Shown one piece after another: positions 43,073 through 55,291 of a DNA stretch of 64,000 nt (position 1 is the stretch's first letter; each line of letters starts with the position of its first letter). Origin of the DNA: Prunus persica (taxonomy: Eukaryota > Streptophyta > Magnoliopsida > Rosales > Rosaceae); NCBI RefSeq assembly GCF_000346465.2, contig NC_034011.1, forward strand, positions 15,243,489-15,307,488. Direction: 5' to 3'. A program made the position numbers and the translations under genes. The notes beneath the pieces were generated by a model, which saw only the letters and a list, made by a program, of their open reading frames with translations, made no database searches and was not told where the DNA came from.

Positions 43073-44839
43073 CTAATCAGCCATGCCCTCAACAGCTCCA
43101 CCTGCCTGCTCCGCGACATCTGCTGCCATCTCATCGGCTACGTCCTCCTCTGCTCCATCCTTTTCAGCTACTGCCTCCTTGGTCCCTTCCATATTCACAA
43201 CATTGACTTGCTCACTTTGCACAAGGAACAAGTTCGAGCAGAGCGCCTCAATGTCACCATCTTCAATTGCATAGAACGAAGCCATCCCATTTGTGCAGTG
43301 CAAGTAGCCCAACTTGTACGCATCTATGGTGGCTTCAAACTTGAATTTCTCTGCAGACTTGTTGTGAGCGCGAACTCTAGCCGGAAGCTTGTCATAGATG
43401 AGGGAGATATCAGCCTTCTTGCGCTCGAGACGAAAGAAGGCATCTTTTCGACTAGCCAAGTCAGGAGCAAAAAAGTTAACCTCATAATCCTTTTCGGCAA
43501 TGGAGTTTTTTAACTTCAATATCATCGCCCTCAAATCAGACGTCTTCTTCTCATAACAGGCCTGCTTGGCAAAAAGCTTGCTGGCCAGTTCAACTTTCTT
43601 CTTCTCTAGCTCGCTGAGCTGAGCTGAAGAGGGGGCAACAACAGATGAATTCTGGATATTCTCAACAGCAAAAACCAATCATTTTTGAAGCAGATGAAAT
43701 GTCGCTTCCCTTTGTTTTTTTCAAGGAAATACTCAAGAAGGTGCCAAGATCGCCGGCCTGACGGATGTGATAGACCAACTCAGCACAGGAGGACGAGTTT
43801 GATAGAAAGTTCATCTTGAGCAGGTCAAACACGCATGCATCCCCTACAAGGCTGGACTTGTTCACTTTGGGATCAACCGCCGACATTGAAGATCCCTTCG
43901 CCCGGGCAAATGACTCTCTCGTCTTCTTAGCCTCCGTCAACCTCACCTTCAAATGAGTCAATTATGCTGAATCAACTTCACAATTGACTGCTCGTGACTT
44001 AACAACTGGATCATGAGCAGACTTCCCGCTTCGAACTTTAAAGAGGAATATTTGCATCTCTTTGACGCTCGCCAGAACGAGATCAGGCACGAGCTGTTCC
44101 AAGAAGCAGATCATAGTTTTCAAGCTTGTCAGCATGAGGCTCAAGTAGAACACCATGAACACAGCGCATACCACCAATCATCCTGCTATTTACACCAACG
44201 AGATGTTTGACCCTGGCAGATGACGATGGAACCGCTCTTACTTGAGTCTTCTTAGCAGAAGGGATCCTTGGCTTCTTCCTCAACGGGGACACATCTTTCG
44301 CCAGCGAAGTCGCAACTTCATTTTTTGAAGACTTGACATCAGCATTCCCTTTTGAAGGAAAGTCCAGTAGAACACTCCTCCTGCCCAGCCAGCAGGTCAT
44401 TTAAGTCTGAACCATTATGCTTCCATCTCTCAACATCCTGGGCAGGGGACAGACCACCAACTTCCTCCCGATACCCGTTCAACTGACGTGGCCTACAATG
44501 TGTGAGGCCCGACATGCTCTAGCCCAGACCTGCGATGATAGGCAGCAGCTGATGCATCTGCGCGCACCTGTTCCACTACAGCTGCTGCCCACTGCCAAAC
44601 GTCGCATGTCACGACAACAACTAGCCTGACTTCCCCCAGCTGGCATTCACCGCAAAAAAGAAGAAAAGACAAAGAAAAAGAAATATACATGCTCGACTTA
44701 CCTTAGGATGCACGGCGACTCCTTTCTTCAACAAGCAGTACAAATTCTCCAAGATCTCTCTCAAGCTAGAAAGTAGAGAAGTAAGTTTGCAATGTGAAGA
44801 AGAGTGAAGAGAAGCCATGCATTTCCACAGGTTGGGCAT
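43073..44839 (-). pseudogene. Antisense accessory gene of the pol-less element
   Basis: Read against the element. The C-terminal 201-codon frame (43678-43073) encodes a charged coiled coil (AQLSELEKKKVELASKLFAK, DAFFRLERKKADISLIYDKL) with an acidic alanine-rich tail. Upstream frames carry SLVGDACVFDLLKMNFLSNS, SSARVKHLVGVNS and basic stretches. The same order is found at 50190-54041. The N-terminal domain (SPSSQ.PLYLWGG) seen in the other two copies is missing, so the gene is truncated and frameshifted. I assign the family to the 'putative gypsy type transposon' (PF04195-like) proteins. Function unknown. Confidence 0.7.
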
Positions 44840-45022
44840 CCTAGGTCAAGAAGGAATCACAAGCCCGTTCCTACTGGGAACCCAACTCCAAGAACAGTCA
44901 AAAGCTCACTTCATTTAGGAACCCAATCTACAAAAGGAGCCCAAGTCATAGAAGGAAGCCCAATTACAGCTGGACAGCCCAATAGTTGAGTCACATCTCC
45001 TACATGCCACCACGCGCCATGC

Positions 45023-45039
45023 AGAAGCTGGGGGGCGTT
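45023..45039 (+). promoter_or_regulatory. Polypurine tract
   Basis: AGAAGCTGGGGGGCGTT immediately before the 3' LTR, matching the tract at 22481-22497. Confidence 0.85.
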
Positions 45040-45625
45040 TGTGGGAACCAAATTAAACCTGAACCCTAGGTCAAATAATTAGGCCAATCAATTTGGGAAT
45101 TATTTGACCTAATTAGGAGTTACCTAACCTAATTGGGAATTACCTAATCAAATTGGGGGTTACTTGATCCTCGCCTTAATTAGGAATTCGGTCAAATCCC
45201 TAATCCCTAAATATACCAACCTCACCAACCACACCAACCCCACCAACTACACCAACCACACCAACCTCTCCAAGGCCACTATAAATACTTGGTTACGCAC
45301 AAGGATGAGGTACATCAGAACTACTGCTAAAACCTCTGTAGAGATCTTCCCTCACAGAACCTAGCTACCTCATCTCTCTCTCTCTCTCTCTCTTTTACAT
45401 AAGGCTCCGGCCGCCCGGTTTATATTATAAACATATCTCCGTACCCTATTAGCTATTGTTTTCTATACAATTCAATTGAACTAATTTAGGCATCGGAGGG
45501 CCTTTGGCCAACACCCCCCGGGTGTGGTCCTCTTATTTGTTCTATTTTCTAGGGAGAAAAAGGCGGCGAAGAAGAAAGGGGAATCTTTCCAATCGAATAT
45601 TCTCGTGGGGAAATTTGCTCCCACA
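45040..45625 (+). repeat. 3' LTR of the pol-less element
   Basis: 586 bases, TGTGGGAACC to GCTCCCACA, with TATA box at 45280-45287. Nearly identical to the 5' LTR apart from a shorter CT run and one missing short repeat. Confidence 0.93.
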
Positions 45626-46934
45626 ACCTGCATCCCGAATGGATGCCGCACTCGCCATCATGGATTTTGTAGATCACTTCGAGAGTTTGCAGGTACTTGA
45701 TGCTGGTGAGATGAGGACCGGAATATGATCTTTGAACAAACTTGTTATCCTTCATGTAGTATCTTATAGCTTCCTGCTTGATTTTTCAAGCCTCGGGCTT
45801 CTCCCTTGGCAAATTTTCGTTTATCAAGTAGTCGATGATGGGGTCTTTCCCACTGGGATCCTTATTGATCTGCATTAGGTCTCGCAGCTTTGCTTCTTTG
45901 ATGCTCGACTGGAATTGAACATCAAAACTGGGTATCCAACGATGATCCCAGACTTGCCAACGCATCTACATGTGTGTTTTCTGCCCAGGGAATTTTTTGG
46001 ATAGTGAAGGTAGGGAATATCTTTTAAAGCTCTTAGACTTTTTCTAGGTACTGGATCATCCTTGGGTGCTTCGCCATGTACTCCTTTGATGCTTGATTGG
46101 TGATCAGTTGGGAGTCTGAGTAGATGGCTAGCCTCTTGATCGATAGCTCCTTTGTGGCATGCAGGCCAGCGAGCATCACCTCGTACTCTGCTTTGTTGTT
46201 TGAGGCTGGAAAGCCTAGTGTGATTATAATGATGCCTACTCCAATAAGGTTTCATCCATGTGATTATAATGATGCCTACTCCAACTCCTTTGTGATTTGA
46301 CTCTCCATCTATGCTCAACTGGCACAAGTCTTTGGGCACGTCAGGATCGGCAAAGGAGGGCTCGTCTGCTCTCGATCTTTCGTTGAATCTGTTGACCATC
46401 TTTACTTCTTTTGTTGATGGAGTGAACTCTACAACGAAATCTGCTAAAGCCTGGGCTTTTATGGCAGTCTTCGGCTGGTAGAGGAGGTCATACTGTCTTA
46501 ATTCGATAGCCTATTTCAAGATTCACTGAGAGGCATCAGGACTATGAAGGATCGATCTCAAAGGAAGTTCTGTCATGATGATAATTTGGTGAGCTTGGTA
46601 GTATGGTCTGAACTTTCTTACATAAATTAAAAGGGACAGAATGAGCCTCTCCATTTTCCGATAACTAGTCTCTATATCGAGAAGGGATTTTGACGTGTAG
46701 AATACTGGATGTTGTGCTCCAGCTCATCACGGATGAGAGCTTAGCTAACTATAGAGTTGGACACTGCCAAGTAGATAAACAAATCTTGGCATGGTACGGG
46801 TTTTGACAATAGGGGAGGTGAAGTTGGGTAGGTTTTCAAATTTTGGAAAGCAACTTCGCATTCTTCATCGTACTTGTCTTTTTGTCCTTTCTTCAAGGCT
46901 TTGAAGAACGTCCTGCGGTTGTTGGTGGATCTCT
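45626..46934 (-). pseudogene. Old Tat pol remnant, right part
   Basis: Continues the host element of the insertion. It holds an integrase zinc-finger region (KIHDGECGIHSGC), archaeal-type RNase H (LCQLSIDGESNHKGVGVG at 46345) and the first RNase H/tether to about 46930, all collinear with 24890-26200 but full of stops and small deletions. A short direct duplication (tgtgattataatgatgccta) occurs at 46219 and 46260. It joins a copia fragment abruptly near 46934. Confidence 0.78.
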
Positions 46935-48780
46935 TCTTGCATAGCTAAAATCCAGTCATCATGACATAGAGCATCCTTGATGTTCTTTGGTTCAATTTGA
47001 GACATGAAACACAGAAAATTGATTTCCTCAAGAAGTTGGCTTCTTGTTTTAGCTCCAACAGATGGGTCACCTAAGATAACATCATTGGGATGATTTCTTT
47101 AAACCCAAGGAGCAGGACTAGGTTCCACAGGTTCTGTATGAACAGACACAAATGAGAAAGAATCCTCATCTTTTCTTGGTATTTGTTCAGTGACAACTGA
47201 CTGAGGGTACCTTTTTCTTCATCAGATACATCAAGATCGATACACACTTTATCAGATTTATCCAGAGAGTCATCAATGACAACATTACTGGATTCCATCA
47301 TAGTTTTGGTTCTTTTGTTGAAGACTCTGAAAGCTCTGCTATTCAGTGAATAACCTAGGAAAATTCTTTCATCACTCTTGGAGTCAAATTTTGCGAAGTG
47401 TTCTCTATCCTTTAAAATGTAACACAAACTGCCAAATACTCTAAGGTATTTTAGATTTGGTTTCTTAGCTTTCCATAACTCATATGGAGTTTTGTTAGAG
47501 TTGGGCCTTGTGTAAACTCTATTTACCACATAACAGGAGGTGTTCACTGCCTCTGCCCAAAAGAACTTGGGCAAACTTTTGCTAGAGAGCATTACTCTAG
47601 CCATTTCAATTAAAACTCTATTCTTTCTTTCAACCACACCATTTTGTTGGGGTGTGATAGGGGAAGAGAACTCATGTCTAATTCCTAACTCATCACAGTA
47701 TTCAATGAAAGATGAGTTATCAAACTCAGTTCCATGATCACTCCTCATTCTAGACAGAGAGTTTATTGTATTTCCTTTCTCATTTTGAATTTTGTTGACA
47801 ATGGACTTGAAATGTATGAAAGTTTCTCCTTTGTCTTTGAGAAAGGCAACCCATGTAAATGTAGAGTAATCATCAACAACAACCAAAATGTACTTTTTCC
47901 CTCCAAGGCTGATGGTTTGAATGGGTCTAATTAAGTCTATATGAATAAGTTCAAGAGGTCTGGTGGTGGTCATGGAATTCACAGTCCCATGACTAGTTGG
48001 CAACCACTGCACACAAATTTTGTTTTCCTAGTTGGCAACCACTGCACACAAATTTTATGGTATTTCCAAACTTGGGAATGCCTCTTACAATTTCTTTCTT
48101 GGATAAATTCTCAAGGTCTTTTAGATTCACATGACCCAATCCTTGATGCCATAGCACCAAGGAGTTGTCAATTGCTAAGTTGCAAGCCACACGAGGGGAA
48201 AGTGTTTTAGAAACCACACGTAGCAGTTCTCACTTGAACTTAAACCACTCAAGACAATTTTGCCATCTTTGTTTAAGACATTGCATCTATCCTTTGTGAA
48301 ACTAACATTGTACGTGTCTTGATCACAGAGCTGACTTATGCTAATCAAATTTGATGTAAGGTTTTCAACATACATAACATTTTCTAGCTTGTCAATCCCT
48401 GGAGCAGAAATGGTTCCCTTACCAAGGATTCTTGATTTTCCACCATCACCAAAAGTAACACTGCCAAGCTCAGACATGAGAGAGAGATCTAAAAACAGAT
48501 TTTTGTCTCCAGTCATGTGCCTAGAGCAACCACGATCAAAGTACCAAGTATTTGAATTTCTAACAGACAAGGCAGTCAAGACAACAAGACAGGACTCATT
48601 TTCTTTCTTTAACCAAACCCTTTTTGGAGGTTCAATTTTAGGTTTCAGCAAACCTAGGATTATTTCAACTTCTCTTGATAAGTTTTCCACTTGTCTTTGC
48701 AGATTTGTGGAATTTATCTTTTCTTTTTATTTGAAACAATATGGTCTTATATGCCCTTTTTCATTGCAGAAGTGACAAAC
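46935..48780 (-). pseudogene. Copia pol fragment (protease to RT start)
   Basis: In element order on the minus strand: a zinc knuckle near 48770; protease at 48690-48175 with WYFDRGCSRHMTGDK, where the catalytic DSG is DRG; GAG-pre-integrase (LWHQGLGHVNLKDLENLSKK at about 48150); integrase core 48012-47071 (LVVVDDYSTFTWVAFLKDK, MRSDHGTEFD, SPITPQQNGVVERKNR); and the start of RT (DWILAMQEE) at the left edge. Integrase is open for 313 codons and keeps D, D and E. A 38-base duplication sits near 47990-48055. RT and the 3' LTR are gone. Confidence 0.82.
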
Positions 48781-50189
48781 AGGAATAAATTTTTTGGCAT
48801 TTGCAGTATTTCTAACAGTATTTCAGTGTTTATTAATCTGGATTGATCCAAATCAATAATGGTGGATGAGCTACAGAGCTGGATTTAAAATTATTACTTA
48901 GTGACAAATGACATTAAAAACAAATACTGCTTGTGGTGATCAAGTAACCAAGGTAAATGCAATAATGTAAATGACACAGTATTTGTTAACCCAGAAACCC
49001 ATAAGGGAAAAACTGGGGACCAAGCCAGGAAAAGATTCAATCCACTCAATTGTAAAGTACAAGAAATATAGGGATATTAGCTCAACTACACACAATAGGC
49101 AGCTAACTATCTAACCTTCTAGCAAAGCACCATTTCTTTACTTCACAACAACAGATTCTTTTCTTGACCTCGCAACAGCACCAAGCATAAGTTGCTCTCG
49201 ATATGATGTTATGAAGTGAGTTGTGGTTTCATAAAATTCATCTATCTCAATCATAGGAACGATTGAACTAGATAAAAGAAACTGTGTACAGTTATGAATT
49301 AAAACCAAAAGATGTTTGAACTTTGAAACAAGGTTTTAATCATAAATACAATAATGAAACCAAAGCAGCCATTTAATCAAATTGATAATAAACTTGGAGT
49401 AAGTTTTATGTGTATGCAATCATACTCATAACTCTCAAGAATTCAAGATGACTGAAGTAAGTTTTTGAATGTTTAAAACCTGATATGATGATCTTTCAAA
49501 AACATGAACATGGAAGCATAGTAAAGGCTGAGTTTAAAAGGTGATGCCAAATGCTTAAGATTGCTGCCTCTTCATGAAACTAAGTTCAGTAGATATAGAG
49601 AACTGAACTGCCAGTTTCAAGAAAGAGGAGATCAATATAAAAAACAGATTCAGTCAGGAACTTGGTTTCACAAAAGATTGACTTGATAAGAGTGCAAGAG
49701 GCAGAGGATAATCCTATTTTATCTTTTTCAGAAATCAAGTTCAGGAAAGATATTTGCAATAAACTATTAATTGATTTCTGCAATTGACGGATTAAAACAG
49801 ATATACGATGGATTGATACATAATGAAACATAAAATATATTTTAAAGTGTGTATCAATCCATGTATATCAAACTCTACTAATGTATGCAAAGTAACGGAT
49901 GAATTTAAAACATATAGGAGAGGATTGATACAAAATGAAAACATAAAATGATTTTAAAGTTGTATCAATCCATGTGAATGTATGCACAAGGTTCTTACCT
50001 GTTCTTCACCAAAGAGATCTTTGGAAATCAGCAACCACTTTAATCTAACCTAGAGACTATCTCAAATATCTAAGGAGATTACAATGGTTTCGTTCCAAAA
50101 AAGAGAAAAGCCAAACAAAGCAACAATTACAATCATTACACAGGGGAACTCTTTAGCACAGACATGCTCTCATTCATTTCAGACATCCC
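48781..50189. other. Copia 5' region or LTR-like sequence, noncoding
   Basis: AT-rich, no supported gene. Phrases such as the run at 49000-49060 (cagaaacccataagggaaaa) suggest copia 5' untranslated/LTR sequence of the fragment at 46935-48780. Two tandem blocks each contain an inverted repeat ggattgatac...gtatcaatcc (49812-49859 and 49922-49972). The segment 49678-49888 is duplicated at 50905-51115. Confidence 0.4.
49678..49888. repeat. 211-bp duplicated segment, copy 1
   Basis: Ungapped match to 50905-51115 with one visible mismatch (agttcagg against agtgcagg). It lies in copia-like noncoding sequence. Confidence 0.92.
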
Positions 50190-51600
50190 CATTTCATGGC
50201 GGATCTGCTAGGCCGAGAGCTTGCCAATCAGATCAACATTTTTCTTCTCCAACTCACGGAGCTAGGCAAAAGAGGAGGCAACCACAGAAGAGTTCTGGAT
50301 GGCCTCAACAACAAAAACTACTCCTTTTTGAAGCAAATTGGCAGTCACTTCCTTTTTCTTCTCCCAGGAAAGACTTGAGAAAGTGCTAAGATCACCAGCC
50401 TGATGGGTATGATCAACCAAGTTGACACAAACAAATGAGCTTGATAGGAAGTTCATCTTGGGCAGATCAAACACACATGCCCGGCGGAGTTAGACTTGTC
50501 AAACTTTTGACCAGCTGTTCAAATTTAGGAAGAACCATTCGCCCAACTAAATGACTTTCTAAAGGAGTTAACGACACCGAATCAGCTCCATGCTTCACTT
50601 GCTCGTGCCTCGGCAGATGAATCATCATGGTTAGGTGAAGAAGTAGTCCTCCCAATAATTTGATCGTCATCCCCTGACTTGTGCAGATGACTTGAACTTC
50701 GGGGAGGAATGTTAGTAGCTATTTGTTTCTCTGCAGGTGAACTGGTTCCAGAATCGACTTTTAGCAAGGTAGATTGCGGTTTTTGAACTAATTAGTAGGA
50801 GACTTGAGCAGAATGACCCAAACATTTCGCATACTGCCAATCTTCTTGCTATTCGCTCTGACAAGATGCTTGACCCTGGCAAGCGACGAAGAAGCAGCTC
50901 TTACTTGACTTGATAAGAGTGCAAGAGGCAGAGGATAATCCTATTTTATCTTTTTCAGAAATCAAGTGCAGGAAAGATATTTGCAATAAACTATTAATTG
51001 ATTTCTGCAATTGACGGATTAAAACAGATATACGATGGATTGATACATAATGAAACATAAAATATATTTTAAAGTGTGTATCAATCCATGTATATCAAAC
51101 TCTACTAATGTATGCTATTCACCAAACCTCGCAGGGATGTTCAGGGCTCGACGGACCTTAGCCATGTCCAGCCCAAGATCCAGTTTCTTGGTGATGTCAT
51201 TTTTTGGAAGCAGAAGACAGAATCAATTAGTCACACATCAAAGAATTCAGACAAAATTAAAGCAAATCAATAAAAGAATGATCTACCATCGTAGTAAGTG
51301 AGGGGAAGAAAGTGGACCGTCGCCGATCTCACAATCCCATCGTCCATTGACTTCTAACACATCGGCGTGTCTTACATGATCTCCTTGGCTGAGACTTTCA
51401 AACAGCTTGGCTTTGCATACACAAACTTGGGTGTACTTCTTGTAGTGCCTAACTTCGAAGAGAGACGTAGGCAACTGCCAAAGCGTGTTAAGGTAAACAC
51501 AGGCCATATCTGAAGCATCCTAAGGGAGATGCACAACCAAGGCACCTGCAGGTCAATCAAGAAGTTCACAATACCCAACAAATTTTTTGTTTAAATAACT
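50190..51600 (-). pseudogene. Antisense accessory gene, second tandem copy
   Basis: Minus-strand fragments. 51510-51283 is homologous to the region after the first exon of the copy at 51601-54041 (AKLFESLSQGDHVRHADVLE, NGRWDCEIGDGPL). 51200-51120 continues it. Then come an inserted 211-bp duplicate (50905-51115) and a C-terminal part at 50890-50190 (MFDLPKMNFLSSSFVCVNLV, AIQNSSVVA). The first exon is absent. Multiple stops. It parallels 43073-44400 of the pol-less element. Confidence 0.65.
50905..51115. repeat. 211-bp duplicated segment, copy 2
   Basis: Copy of 49678-49888 sitting inside the antisense-gene remnant. Flanks are accessory-gene sequence on both sides (ctcttacttga on the left, tattcaccaaacctcgcag on the right). 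Confidence 0.92.
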
Positions 51601-54041
51601 AAAATTTCCATAGCAAAGTGACCAATTGGCCAGAGTTCAACAAAAGAAAGATAATCAAACAAGACCAATTATTGCAAACTAGAAAAGTAGATTACAAAGC
51701 TTGAAAATACAAAAGTGTCTCTATCCACAAATCAGTGACCTCCTTAGCTTATGCATGATCAACTATCCCCTCCGTGACTCCGCCCAGGTCAGCTACATGC
51801 TCATTAGATGAAGTCATCTGCTCAACAGCTCAATCTGCATGTTCCGTAAAATTTACCGCCACCTTGTCATATGTGCTCTCCTTGGCATCATCCTCCTTAG
51901 CTGCAGTCTCATGGGCCACTTGCTCTTCGGCTGCCTCTATATCCACAGCATTGATTTACACACCTTCAGTAGGGGGCATGTCAGGATAGAACATTTCAAT
52001 ATCTTCATGTTCAATGGAATGACAAAGAGCGGCCCTTATCTTACAGTCCATGTAGCCCATACTTAGATCATTCAACAACCTTGTGGTAGGCATCAAACAT
52101 GGCTATAAGTTATCGTAACTCTAGGATATGTCTGCATTCTTGCGCTTGAGACGGAAGTAGGCCTCTTTGCGACCATGCAAGGCAGCAACAGAAGACTTGA
52201 GTTCACTGTCTTTTTTAGCAAGGGAACTCTTCAGCACAGACATGCTCTCCTTCATTTCAAATATCCTCATTTCATGGTGGATCTGCTCGGCCAAAAGCTT
52301 ACTAGTCAGATCAACATTCTTCTTCCCCAACTCATTGAGCTGAGCAAAAGAGAGGGCAACAGCAGACGAGTTTCGGATGGCCTCAAAAATTAAAACTACT
52401 CTTGTTTAAGCAAAGTGACAGCCGCTTCCTTTTGCTTCTCCCAAGAAAAACTTGAGAATTTGCCAAGATTACTAGCCTGATGTATATGATCAATCAACTT
52501 GACGCAAGCAGACGAGCTTGATAGAAAGTCCATCTTGAGCAGATTAGACACGCATCCCCTTCGGAGTTGGACTTGTCAACCTTAGGACCAACTATTAGCG
52601 TTTTTGAAGAATCCTTTGCCCGAGTAGATGAGTTTATGACCTTCTTAGCTGCAACCATCGTCGCCTCCAAAAAAGTCAACGACGCTGAATCAACTCCATA
52701 CTTGACTGCTCGTGGCTCGATAGATAGATCACGATTGTTAGATGGAAGAGCACTCCTCCCAGTTCGATCCTCATCCCTTGCCTCGTGCAGACGACTCGAA
52801 CTTCAGGGAGGAATTTTAACAGCTCTTTGTGTCTCGGTAGTGAATCGGTTCGGGAACAGACTTCTTTGCAAGGCATATTGCAATTTTGAGATGGTCAATT
52901 GGAGACTTCAGTAGAATGTCTCGAACATTCAGCATGTCATCAATCTTCTTGCTATCCACGCCAAGAAGATGCTTGACCTTGGCTGACGACGAAGGAGCAA
53001 ATTCCACTTAAGTCTTCTTAACAGACGAGACCTCTTTTGAAGAAAACTTGATCACAATAGAAGGAAGTCTCAGCTTCTTTCTTAGAGGAGTAACATCCCT
53101 TACCCGCGAAGTTGCAACTTCATCTTTGGAGGACTTGGCATCGGCCTTCCTCTTTTCAGGGGGTTTGGTTGAGGACTCCTCCCATTCGCCAGGAAAATCA
53201 TTTGAGTCTAGGCCATACTGCTTTCATCTATCAACATCCTTGGCAGGGGCCAAACCACTAGCTTTCTTCCAATACTCGCTCAACAGCCAGAGCCATTCGC
53301 GAAACCTAGCATGGATGTTCAGAGCTTGGTGGACTTTAGCCATGTCCAGCTCACGATCTCGTTTTTTCTAATATCATTATCTGCAAGCAGAAGACAAAAG
53401 TTAGTTAGTCATACATCAAAGTATTCAGATGAAATTGAAGCAGATCAACAGAGTATGACATGCCATCGCAGTAGGTAAGGGGAACAAGTGAACCATCGTC
53501 GACCTATCCTTCCTACTGTCCGATGACCTCCAACATATCGGCGTGCCATACATGATCTCCTTGGCTTAGCATGTCAAACAGCTTGGCGTTGCATAAACGA
53601 ACCTGGGCATACATCTCGTAGCTCCTCACTTCGAAAAGTAAAAGAACTCATGCATGGTTAGATCCAGCTTGAAGAAATGGCTCAGATTCTCAAAAACACA
53701 TGATCGCGCCAGTAGATGTTTGGAGTACATTTTCCTGAAGAACTTTGACAACAGGAACGTGAAGCCCAAAGAGATGTAGACTGGGCGAAATGAGATAATT
53801 TTGGCAACCGGATCTTTCGAACCCACACAAGGCACATCGTCAGTTGAAGGCAGCACCAGCTTGACATGCACGTCATTAGGTATGCCAAAAGCATATGTGG
53901 CACGCCTCTTATGGAAGTGAGCTTCAGATGTAACACAATACAGATTAGCCACGAATCTCTTCTTGTGCACACTGGAACCACCCCACAGGTACAAAGGCAC
54001 TTGTGAACTTGGTGATCGGCTACCCTCATCGGAAGACATGA
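51601..54041 (-). pseudogene. Antisense accessory gene with intact first exon
   Basis: The ATG at about 54039 (MSSDEGSRSPSSQVPLYLWG) follows a TTTGCAG acceptor and TATTCAACGGTC leader. The first frame runs to 53626 with DVHVKLVLPSTDDVP, ISFRPVYISLGFTFLLSKFF and FENLSHFFKLDLTMHEFFYF. Downstream, frames at 53640-53300 match AKLFDMLSQGDHVWHADMLE. 53007-52121 gives the basic linker and coiled coil (MGKKNVDLTSKLLAEQI, GRKEAYFRLKRKNADIS). The tail ends near 51730. Many stops follow the first exon. Family as at 61820 and 43073, PF04195-like; role unknown. Confidence 0.72.
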
Positions 54042-54384
54042 CCGTTGAATACCTGCAAACAAAATGAAGAAATTCATAAGACAAAAAATAACGAGAAGGT
54101 CACGTGGCCAAAGTCACCGACACAGTCCCTCTACCTAAGAAGGTCACGCGGCCCAAGTTGCCGACCCAGCTTCAGTGGAAAAAAAAAAAAAGTCGTTGTC
54201 GGCACTAGCAACAACAGCAACCACTGCCATAGCAGCCACCACTCGACAACTGCCACCAACGCCCCAGCTGGGCTTACAACACTGCCCAATTGCTGAACCG
54301 TAGCAAAAGTTGTTGTCCAGCAGCCAGGCCCACGACTCGCTCAACAGAAAAAAGAAGTTGCACTCGTAACCATAGAATCTCTTG
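54042..54384. other. 5' flank of the antisense gene
   Basis: Holds the presumed 5'UTR intron end (TTTGCAG on minus near 54054), a poly-A tract at 54179-54191 and a GCC/CAAC-rich stretch. Short repeats of 'gaaggtcacg(t/c)ggcc' occur at 54095 and 54140. No separate gene. Confidence 0.4.
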
Positions 54385-54849
54385 GGCCCTGTTTGGTTCA
54401 TGGAAAGGAGGCTTGGGGATGGAAAATCGTTTGCTTTCCTATGTTTGGTAAGTCCAGGCATAGAAAATCGTTGCCTTGCACATGGGAAGTAGTAGGAGGG
54501 AAAGTGAAGGCATCTTTCCCACTTGAGTTTTGTTTTCCTCCTCAAATGAGCCAACATTAAATACACATTTTTCATGCCCAAATTGTCCCCATTAACAATT
54601 CAGAATTACAATATAGCATTAAATGTATTTTTTTATTATTTAATTTCGTGTGGGTATAATTGAAAAATTAAACAAACTTTGTTTTACATTCCTACACAAA
54701 CCAAACATGTGAAAGGAAATAAATTGGTATTTCTTGATTACTTTCCCAGGATTACCAACCATGGGAAAGGAATCTTCATTTCCCGTCCCTTGGGAAATGA
54801 CATGAGAAGTGATTTCCCCTCAAATCCGTTCCGTGAACCAAACAGGGCC
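54385..54849. mobile_element. hAT-like MITE, 465 bp
   Basis: Perfect terminal inverted repeats GGCCCTGTTTGGTTCA at the left and TGAACCAAACAGGGCC at the right. The interior is AT-rich without coding sequence. Flanks share CTTGG, but a clean 8-base duplication is not evident. It lies in the U3 side of an LTR remnant. Confidence 0.8.
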
Positions 54850-55291
54850 TTGGAGTAATTCCTATAATCTATTGGGGAAGAATAAACATAACTGAATAAG
54901 GATTATTCTCCCAAAACCCAAGCACACAAGGAGACTATAAATACATAGCTACACAAAACATTGACAGTAAATTTTAAATTCCTATATAATTCCAAAAACC
55001 CTACTATAAAAAAAACCCTCTCTCTCTATCTTGTTGTCGTCCCTTCCCCACTCTCTCTCTCTCACGACTAAGCACCACCACACACAGCTCTCCCCGTGAG
55101 AGAAAACTCCATCTATTTTATCTAGTGTCGTATCTTTATCAAGATCCAATTGAACAAACTTAGGCATCGGAGAGCCTTTGGCCAACACCTCCTGGGTGTG
55201 ATCTATTTACTCCTATTTATTTTGCAAGGATCGAAGATTGAGGAATCAACCAGCGAATATTCGCCATGTGGACTTTTGCCCAAACACTTTC
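54850..55291 (+). repeat. Tat LTR remnant, plus orientation
   Basis: Contains a TATA-like ctataaatacatagctac at about 54935, a CT-rich leader, the family block 'ggcatcggagagcctttggccaacacc' at about 55162 and an end 'gaatattcgccatgtggac...cccaaaca' near 55290. It has the same orientation relation to the antisense gene (51601-54041) as the 3' LTR of the 39090 element has to its own. It is probably that element's 3' LTR. Confidence 0.65.

Larger units (their letters stand above)
39090..45625 (+). mobile_element. Complete LTR element without pol (Tat-related)
   Basis: A 6.5 kb plus-strand element with LTRs at 39090-39716 and 45040-45625 and target duplication ACCTG (39085-39089 and 45626-45630). 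LTRs, primer site, gag and polypurine tract match the autonomous-type Tat element at 21808-30302. Yet between gag (ends 41755) and the 3' LTR there is no RT, RNase H or integrase. There is a 40-bp tandem array and an antisense gene instead. It is a non-autonomous derivative that would need enzymes from a relative. It sits inside an older Tat pol. Confidence 0.92.

Noticed and set aside
54144..54581. 145-codon minus frame spanning the MITE edge
   Set aside because: It crosses a transposon boundary and has no recognisable domain.
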